NCBI GenBank assembly: GCA_038093515.1
Contig: JBBPSI010000002.1
Coordinates: 186,001 to 250,000, forward strand
DNA length: 64,000 bases
Direction: 5' to 3'
DNA from: Butyriboletus loyo
Lineage: Eukaryota; Basidiomycota; Agaricomycetes; Boletales; Boletaceae
Positions 57,958 to 64,000 of this stretch are shown here, one piece after another (positions within the stretch are counted from its first letter, which is position 1; each line of letters opens with the position of its first letter). The position numbers and the translations under genes were made by a program. The notes beneath the pieces are model-generated. The model was not told where the DNA came from. It searched no databases and was given only the letters and a program-made list of their open reading frames with translations.

Positions 57958-58878
57958 ATGGACCTCCCGGCGTTCTTTGCACGTTTCCCGCTGCACACAT
58001 ACCCGCCCATCCCAGTGTCCCCCCGCTTTCCCCTCGTCCAGCCCACCCTCTGGATAGCACCCCCGCGTGACACCGCCACCCTTCTCAGCGCCGACGTCGA
58101 GTGTCTCAAGTGGCAGGCATATCTCGCCCTCCGCGGCTTCGACCACATCGCAGTCCGCTGGGACATATCACCCGAAGGCGCTCTCGACGCCTGTCTCCCG
58201 AACCTTCATCTCCCAGACCCCTCCCCACGTCTTCTCCCCCCGCGCACCCTTCCCGACTGGGCCGACGCACGTCTCAACCAGCCCCCAGACCCGCTAGAGG
58301 GCTACCGAGACCAATCCGCTAAAGACGAGAGCCATGCCTGGGTCACCCTCCTCGAGGGCGTCGTACACGCTGCCCTGGTGCGTCCCCCATCACCCCCTCC
58401 GTCGCCGCTCATCTCCTGCCTTCCTAGTCCCTCTCGCAGCCCGTCCCCCCCATCTTCTCCACGCTCTTCCAGTCCAACTCGAGAAAAAATTGCACCCTAG
58501 ATACCATCCTTAGTCCTCCTCCTCCCCCCTCGACTGGCTTTAGTTTTCCCTTCCCCCCCTTTGGTGCCAACATCGATCCTTCTGCCATCCACGCACGCTA
58601 TTCCGAAGCCATTGCTGCTCTCTCGGACCGTCTTGCCAACGACAAATGGTTCCTCGGCTCAGAGTAGGTCGCGTCCCTTGTCCATTCCTCCCCCTGACAC
58701 CTCTCCCAGAAACCCCACCGCGCTGGATGCCCTCCTCTTTGCTTACCTCCACAGCCTCCTTCACGGCAATGAATCCACCCGAATTCAGGTCGCCCGCCGT
58801 CCCAATCTTGTCGTTTGGGAGCGTTCTGCCGGAACCCATGTACAGGCTGCTTTCTGTCTTGCTTCCACTGCTTCCTAG
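57958..58878 (+). CDS. Metaxin/SAM37-like outer mitochondrial membrane protein
   Basis: Starts MDLPAFFARFPLHTYPPIP, then TLWIAPPRDTATLLSADVEC, LKWQAYLALRGFDHIAVRWD, a GST-N/metaxin-type fold, DQSAKDESHAWVTLLEGVVH and, across introns, PVPPIFSTLFQSNSRKNCTL, FANIDPSAIHARYSEAIAAL-type helices (SAIHARYSEAIAALSDRLA), KWFLGSENPTALDALLFAYL, HSLL and RPNLVVWERSAGT. Metaxins/Sam37 are part of the SAM complex that assembles beta-barrel proteins and contact the TOM machinery. The order of a thioredoxin-like half and an alpha-helical GST-C-like half with PTALDALLFAYLHSLL is typical. No C-terminal TM segment is seen, so membrane anchoring is unclear. It is divergent from VPS54 and converges with the TLC gene. 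Confidence 0.65.
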
Positions 58879-58962
58879 CACTTTGGTATATCCTGGTATA
58901 CGTGCATGATACAAAATCATCCACTAATTAATTTTTATCTCCATCCTTGCCCGATTCTATCA

Positions 58963-60244
58963 TCAATCCAGGTGGCTGCCTGTCTTGCCGGTCCCGTTAC
59001 CGTGAATCCCATGCCCATTCGACATGCCCTGGACAGGCTTGCCTCCAAATCGCTTCCGAAGCGCACTAATCATTTTTGTAAACCTGCACCATTGTTCAGT
59101 AATCACCCCTGGATGACCAGCATGTCGTCAATACACACCAATACCAATTCAGACCCTGAAGCATCAAGTTGCTTGCTCCATAGACCATAATGTAAAACAG
59201 AGGAAGTTCGGTGTAGACACCATTCAATGTGACGAAAAATTCGTACGACTATACACTACTCAGCATCCCTTCACCAGTTAAGAGCAAGGCACCTTACCGT
59301 CTTTCCACCCCAAACTAGTCGGACACAGAAGAACGAGCTCAACAATGCAATCCCATTCACCAACTGCAGTTGTGATCCAGTCTTGCCCATCTTGTCCAAA
59401 AACCTGCCCAAAAATAACATCACTGATCACACAGCTCGAGGTACACAGAACGCACCAGTTTATATTGAGAAAGATCGTGCTCCTGGCGTCACGTCAGTAC
59501 ACCCACTGCCATGTCGCGCAAGAGACCACGTACACTTCCCAGAGCAGAAAACGCACAACATAGTAGTGCACAAACGGCCGCTGTAGAGATCATAAGAGGC
59601 AACGCACGAGCAACAGAGGCAGTTACTTGCAGTCCCAAGCACGAAAATGATGAGGCAGGCCACACCTGGTAAATACGTCAGCCAAACACATGACCGAAAA
59701 GTACATCAGACAACTTGCCGTGGACCACAAACCCAACCTCGGAAAAGTGAACGATGGACTCGAATGCGTCCCAGATGAAATATCTAACGAAACCACGCTG
59801 TGAGATGCAGTGACGCAGTGACATTCATTGTGAGAGTACTCACCCGACGGCGATTGCCAACAAGAAACTAGCATCTGGGTAGGTCCCGAAGGCGCGGTCT
59901 TCGTCCAGACTTTTAGCTTGGAGGCACCGTGAAGCAAGCACGACGGAGACGAGGGCGTGAGCGAGCGAAACGACATGCATGTCCCTATCGGCCAGTCAGG
60001 CGACAGGGATGAGGGCTGGATGCACATGGAGGTACCAATTTCTACGTGTCCTCTTGTCGGCCTTACCGTATGATACTGGGAAGACCGCCCTACTGATGGC
60101 AGGGGAGAGAGAGACTTGGAGAGCGGTGAAAAAGAGCCACACGATGACGATGATGTCGGCGAACTCTGGGAGAGCGCTGAGGCCGTATGTTGCGGCGAGG
60201 GGACGAGCGGCATCGCGTACGTGCTGTCGAAGCTCGGGGATCAT
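58963..60244 (-). CDS. TLC-domain membrane protein (TMEM56/TLCD4-like)
   Basis: Several exons join into a TLC-fold protein: MIPELRQHVRDAARPLAATY, then FADIIVIVWLFFTALQVSLS, DMHVVSLAHALVSVVLASRC, FLLAIAVGYFIWDAFESIVH, FSEVGFVVHGVACLIIFVLG, RPFVHYYVVRFLLWE, STIFLNINWFLDKMGKTGSQ, LQLVNGIALLSSFFCVRLVW, VYTELPLFYIMVYGASNLML and QGLNWYWFTKMISALRKRF, ending GKTGSHLD. The conserved H in GYFIWDAFESIVHFSEVGFVVHG and the FLDKMGKTGS/LVNG motifs match the TLC family of ER membrane proteins (ceramide-synthase-like, lipid-related). The subfamily resembles TMEM56/TLCD4, whose role is lipid homeostasis. About six hydrophobic segments. The stop lies 85 bp from the metaxin stop. Confidence 0.8.
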
Positions 60245-60779
60245 GATGGGCAGAGAGCAAGGAGAGGAGCGGAAGACAAGACGGCATGCTGCATATTACC
60301 TCATTTAATATGATTCAAGGCGAACAAAAGCCTACAAAGCCCGGACCTGGGACTGGACGGTGGTTGTTTCCATCATGTACATTTGTAGAGATGCACACTA
60401 GCTTGCCCGTCGACGATAAAGACAAATAAAAGTAGAGTATGCAAGCGACGATTGCCTAAATCAAGAATGACGCAGAGACGAACAAACGAAAAGATGAAAG
60501 AGGAGCAGTCAGAGAAAAGGAAGAAGAAAAAAGAGACAGTGTATGAGAGACGACTGAGGGCACTGGGAGCTCAGTACATGCAGCAAACCAGAAACATCGT
60601 CCTGTATTTTGGAGGTTGAGGTAGATGGAGGGCGTATGGTAGGATGATAACGAACGTGAAAGTTTCGATGTATAGATGCTCAGAGATGAATGCGCAGCGT
60701 GCATCTGGGGGAAGGGAGCAGCCCCGAAAGGGAGATAGAGGGGTATGACAGAGCGGCGAGGGTATAGGAAAACAACGCA
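60245..60779. other. Intergenic / 3' UTR
   Basis: Between the TLC start and the G-gamma 1 stop. It is purine-rich on the plus strand between 60470 and 60540 and holds no gene I can support. It includes the TLC promoter and the G-gamma 1 3' UTR. Confidence 0.35.
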
Positions 60780-61131
60780 TCACATCACAACGCAATTGCA
60801 ACCTGTTTGTGGTGGTGCATATGGATCCTCGCCCTTCCCGACAGGACCCCAGACAGATGGAACCTTTGGAGGCGTTGAGACGATGCGTGGACGAGAGATA
60901 GGCAGCACGACGCACCAGATGGTCTTTTGTCGTTTTGCAGTAACGGATCAAGCTGTTCGGCGTGTGGTGAGCAGTGAGCAAGGAAAAGGGAGGAAAAGAG
61001 ATGTACCTCGCACTGGCCTCGCTGACTCTCATGCGCGGTCGTGCCAGGTCCTCACGAAGACGTTGGTTGTGCTCCGTGAGACGGCGAAGCTTAAGTTCGG
61101 ACATGGACTGTTTGTGAGGACGAGCGCTCAT
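60780..61131 (-). CDS. Heterotrimeric G-protein gamma subunit 1
   Basis: Three exons, 81 residues, start 61131: [81 protein letters not shown]. The GGL-type helix ([20 protein letters not shown]) binds the G-beta propeller, and the CAAX box CVVM predicts farnesylation (X = Met) and plasma-membrane anchoring. The family (Ste18-like) acts with G-beta in pheromone or nutrient signalling. Introns fall after SEASA (phase 2) and after DHL (phase 0), the same positions as in the second gamma gene 1.3 kb away. Confidence 0.92.
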
Positions 61132-61303
61132 TGTGTGCGTGCGTAGAAAGGAGAGGACGACGAGGACGACGAAGAGGTCGAGGAGAAGGTGGAGGTGGCC
61201 GAGTGCGAGTAGGCCGGAGTGCCATGGGAATATTGCAGTCGGAGTTTTAATTCCCCCCTGTCCCACCGCTACAACCACGTCCGCGGCAGCGACGACGACG
61301 ACG

Positions 61304-62039
61304 ATGCCCGACGACGATCACGACGACGACTGGGACGAGCACACCTCCTGGATCGCCCTCCTCCACGAGTAGCCTCGTCTTTCTCATCTCTACGCAACGC
61401 TAATAGCCCATCCCCGCAGCGATGACGACCTCAACCCCGTCGACAAGACCGCTCTTGTCGATCGTCTCGGACCCGCATTCGCCGCCCATCACCGTCAAGG
61501 AAAAGAGTATATTAAGCACGCATTCATTCCCATCTTACAGCATACCAAGCAACTCCACGACGCTATCCACACCGACATCTTCCCGAGGCGTACCCACGGC
61601 CTCGCCCTCCTCGACGATGCCACCCTCCATTGCGAAAGCGCTGCCCGTCGCGACATGAACACCGCTCAGACCGTATATGACGACACAAAGGCGCGTCTAC
61701 CATGTCCTTTGCTCGCCCTCTTGACCTTGTCTCTACCCGCAGCGTTCCCTTGACGTTCTGTTCTCCACCCTCGACGACCTCGTCCACCAAAGTGACCTCC
61801 TCTTCCAGGCGTTCAAGCTGAGCATGCACGAGCACGGTACACCGTGACTGTCCTTGACCTGCGCCAGCATCTGACACCACTGTGTCTCAGTACAACGTCT
61901 TCGCCGCTGTACGAACCAAATGCCAGTCGATGCCGAACGACTCATAGCCAGTCTAGACAAGAAGGCGAAGCACCTCGGTGCCGAAGACCACGCAAAGGCC
62001 AAGGAAAACCTCCTTCGCGGGATTCTTGAAAAATATTGA
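61304..62039 (+). CDS. Unknown helical protein between the G-gamma genes
   Basis: Four exons, 192 residues, start ATG 61304: an acidic head ([20 protein letters not shown]), then [99 protein letters not shown] and [10 protein letters not shown]. Almost all of it is predicted alpha-helix with amphipathic heptads; no catalytic motif or membrane segment is seen. Exon lengths (65, 271, 94, 149 nt) keep frame exactly, with the third intron boundary being GC-AG (61691-61742). I do not recognise the family. It lies between two G-gamma genes and is divergent from the first. Confidence 0.7.
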
Positions 62040-62414
62040 CCACGGACGTTCCTTGTTCCATCACCGTACGACCTGTTGCATTGTAGTCTTAGCTGTAATA
62101 CGTACGCAGTGCTATATGAGCCGTCTCGCTCCCCGTGTTGAGTTGGTCGAATTGAATAGTGTCGACGTGTGAAAAGGGCCTGAAAGGGTCCGTCAGGGCT
62201 TGTCACCGGCAGTTGTGTACTCCAACTTGGAAATTCACGGCTTGTTTCGCTGCCACCACCGTCATCGTTCATCCGACATACCCCTCATCGAATACCACTT
62301 TGTATGTGCATGTCTTGATCTTTGGTCGCCTGATGGTGTCAAGCCAAAAGACTCAGTGCACGCTCTCTGACACATATTTCACAGTTCCTGTGTTTTCTAT
62401 CCTTTCGAATCAAC
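62040..62414. other. Intergenic, G-gamma 2 promoter
   Basis: This 375-bp stretch lies between the unknown helical gene's stop and the second G-gamma start. No coding frame is supported. It should contain the 3' UTR of the former and the promoter of the latter. Confidence 0.35.
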
Positions 62415-62777
62415 ATGAGCAGTCGAGGCGGCAGACAGTCCATGTCCGAGCTGCGGTATCGTCGTCTTTTAGAGCATAACCAGCGCCTACGTGAAGATTT
62501 AGCAAGGCCGCGAATCCGCGTGAGTGAAGCAAGTGCCAGGTCCGTAATGGCACCTATCTCCAGACACTACTATCCTCATTCATCTGCATCTACAGTTTAA
62601 TTAGACATTGTAAAACCACCGAAGACCATCTGGTCCGTACCACCTTCATTTTCTCTCTCACACCTGATAATCGCTCACCCTGGACAGGTTCCATCCGTAT
62701 GGGGCCCAGTCCAGAAAGCCGAAGATCCTTATGCACCCCCCGGCTCGCGTGGGCCCAACTGCTGTAGCCTACAATAA
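62415..62777 (+). CDS. Heterotrimeric G-protein gamma subunit 2
   Basis: Three exons (introns 62540-62595 and 62633-62687), 83 residues: [83 protein letters not shown]. The body is 58 of 70 residues identical to gamma 1 by my direct count. The CAAX box is CSLQ, preceded by an extra Cys (NCCSLQ), so the lipidation pattern may differ (X = Gln also fits farnesylation; the extra Cys could be palmitoylated). Introns are at the same codon positions and phases as gamma 1. G-beta interaction is expected but not shown. Confidence 0.9.
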
Positions 62778-63067
62778 TTTCCCTTGATCGAGCAAGTCCT
62801 CCATGACTTTGTATGTCGACACGCAACCGTGGGGATCCCTCCGGGTGATGATTCCTATAGCAGTGGTCTACTACACCCACCGTGTTTTCGGATAGTCATT
62901 GCTCTGTGTTGTGTTATCCATGAAGCCTGATTCAGTGCTCGATTTTTTTCCTTTTCTTTTGTTTCTTTTGTTTCGACATTTTACGATATCAAAACGTCTG
63001 GAAGATGTACGGGTCTGCGTGTTGGAAGCTAAGTAGTCGGCGGCATGATCAGAAAAACGAGGTCCCT
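62778..63067. other. Convergent 3' spacer with a pyrimidine tract
   Basis: Between the ends of G-gamma 2 (+) and thioredoxin (-). A T-rich tract on the plus strand at about 62943-62973. No gene seen. Confidence 0.4.
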
Positions 63068-63679
63068 CTACAGTTGTTGTAGGAACTTCCTGATATCTCC
63101 CTCGGTAAGCGCACCGATGAAATGGTTAACCGGTTTTCCATCCTTGAAGGCCATTACCGTCGGTAGTGACCGTATCTACAAGACTTGGTCAATCGTGAAG
63201 CATGAACAGCAAAGCGGCAGACTGACTCGATACTTGTGGGCGAGCTCAAATTCTTTGTCCGTGTCGACGGTGACCAAGTCAAGAAAACGTCCGCTCCCAG
63301 TCTTGATATTAGAGTCTTCAGTAAGCTTCTCCAGTATGGGCGAGATCAGCTTGCATGGTCCGCACCAGCTGAAACGCCGGACAGTCAGGTCTGGCAACGC
63401 GAGGGCATGTAGTTACAAACTCTGCATAGAAATCAACCAGGACTACTTTATCGTTTGCATGCTCGTTCAGTGCAACTTCGTTAAAGGTCTAGGACAGATG
63501 ATGGGAAGGCTTTTATCATCACCCGAACATGTTACCCATACCTTCTGACTGGCGTCCAGATATTGCTCACAACACCGTTGTGACGAATGGAATGTGCGCA
63601 TATTCCATGGCTTTACTTTGCTGGCAAGGTTGGTGCGTCGTTGAGCCAAGGTGATGACCTCTTGAAGGTGGAAGAGCAT
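63068..63679 (-). CDS. Mitochondrial-type thioredoxin
   Basis: Exon 1 (MLFHLQEVITLAQRRTNLAS, KVKPWNMRTFHSSQRC) is an Arg-rich presequence. Later exons give TFNEVALNEHANDKVVLVDF and, across an intron, YADWCGPCKLISPILEKLTE with the redox-active WCGPC. Then VTVDTDKEFELAHKY, IRSLPTVMAFKDGKPVNHFI with the cis-Pro, and GALTEGDIRKFLQQL. The active site, the buried Asp (DFYAD) and the length fit a Trx3-like mitochondrial thioredoxin that reduces disulfides in the matrix. The phase-2 intron restoring YADWCGPC is well supported. The start at 63679 was chosen as the first ATG of the presequence exon. Confidence 0.9.
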
Positions 63680-64000
63680 GACTGCCTCGAAGAAACAGTG
63701 GCTGTTGCTTACAGCACTTGACGAGTTTCGCTGATGTCCACATCGCACTTGGCACGTTCTCTTCTTATCCTTGTCAGTTCTACTTACCCCAGGGAGATAA
63801 CGGGTTTTCATACATCTCTTACCACTCTCGTTCTCTGACTGAACATGCATGTCGCAAATCGGACTTGCGAAGGAAGCCGCACCGCCGCACCGAGTCCGTT
63901 GTGAATGAACAACTTGGCGTGAAGTTCCTTCCGAGCTAAACTTCCAAGGGAACAAAGTCTCCACAGGATTAGAGTTCGAGGGAGCTCTTGGTCGAAGAGG
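63680..64000. other. Right edge: unresolved, possibly part of a minus-strand gene
   Basis: The minus strand has an open frame reaching 63964 (METLFPWKFSSEGTSRQVVH...) and coding-like scraps, but no family motif is visible. It may be the 3' end of a minus-strand gene that starts beyond the window, or simply the thioredoxin promoter. Confidence 0.25.

Noticed and set aside
57830..58146. Val/Met/Ser-rich minus-strand frames over the metaxin start
   Set aside because: They come from the ACT/ACC microsatellite and the antisense of the metaxin exon; no motif.

Overview
The window is nuclear DNA of an intron-dense basidiomycete fungus, most likely an Agaricomycete. Nearly every gene is cut by introns of about 45-60 nt with GT...AG ends and CTNA(A/C)-type branch sites. 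The content also fits: a copper-radical (glyoxal-type) oxidase, an F-box protein with C-terminal zinc-finger cysteines, a Zn2Cys6 regulator, a glutamine-synthetase-like enzyme of the lengsin/FluG type, a type-II GPI mannosyltransferase and two CAAX-tailed G-protein gamma subunits. There are about 36 protein-coding genes on both strands, one tRNA gene and one pseudogene. Spacing is tight and several divergent gene pairs share promoters of about 100 bp or less. Exon joins were made by eye from splice signals, frame continuity and family motifs, so gene ends are firmer than internal junctions.

Layout, left to right. 0-9 kb: tail of an unknown gene, WDR53-like propeller (-), glutamine-synthetase-like enzyme (+), DUF3074/START-like protein (-), mitochondrial ribosomal protein bL27m (-), SKP1 (+), mRNA-capping guanylyltransferase (+). 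9-17 kb: unknown conserved-looking protein (-), guanine deaminase with a histidine-rich insert (+), autophagic lipase ATG15 (-), phosphopantetheine adenylyltransferase (-), DHHC palmitoyltransferase (+). 17-24 kb: Zn2Cys6 transcription factor with a polyglutamine run (+), LIM/paxillin-like protein (+). 24-33.5 kb, all minus: Sac-domain phosphoinositide phosphatase, proteasome beta5, cystathionine-gamma-synthase-like PLP enzyme, flavin monooxygenase. 33.5-39 kb: decayed cellobiose-dehydrogenase-type cytochrome-domain pseudogene, SNU13 (+), UBC9 (-), F-box protein (-). 39-46 kb: mitoribosomal mS38 (+), GPI10/PIG-B (-), intron-containing tRNA-Ala(AGC) (+), URI/Bud27-like prefoldin (-), PNO1 (+). 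46-54 kb, all minus: copper-radical oxidase with an extra N-terminal domain, GID7/WDR26-like protein, Ecl1-like zinc protein. 54-64 kb: VPS54 (-), metaxin/SAM37-like (+), TLC-domain membrane protein (-), two G-gamma genes flanking an unknown helical protein, mitochondrial thioredoxin (-).

Most genes are housekeeping: ubiquitin/proteasome (SKP1, F-box, PRE2, GID7) and SUMO (UBC9), ribosome biogenesis and splicing (PNO1, SNU13), RNA capping, mitochondrial translation and import (bL27m, mS38, metaxin), vesicle tethering (VPS54), phosphoinositides, GPI anchors, CoA synthesis and sulfur metabolism. They do not form an obvious biosynthetic cluster. The best leads are the paired G-gamma genes, the domain fusion in the copper-radical oxidase, the histidine-rich loop in guanine deaminase, the cytochrome-domain pseudogene and several regulatory or structural oddities. 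I did not find a convincing novel multigene system.
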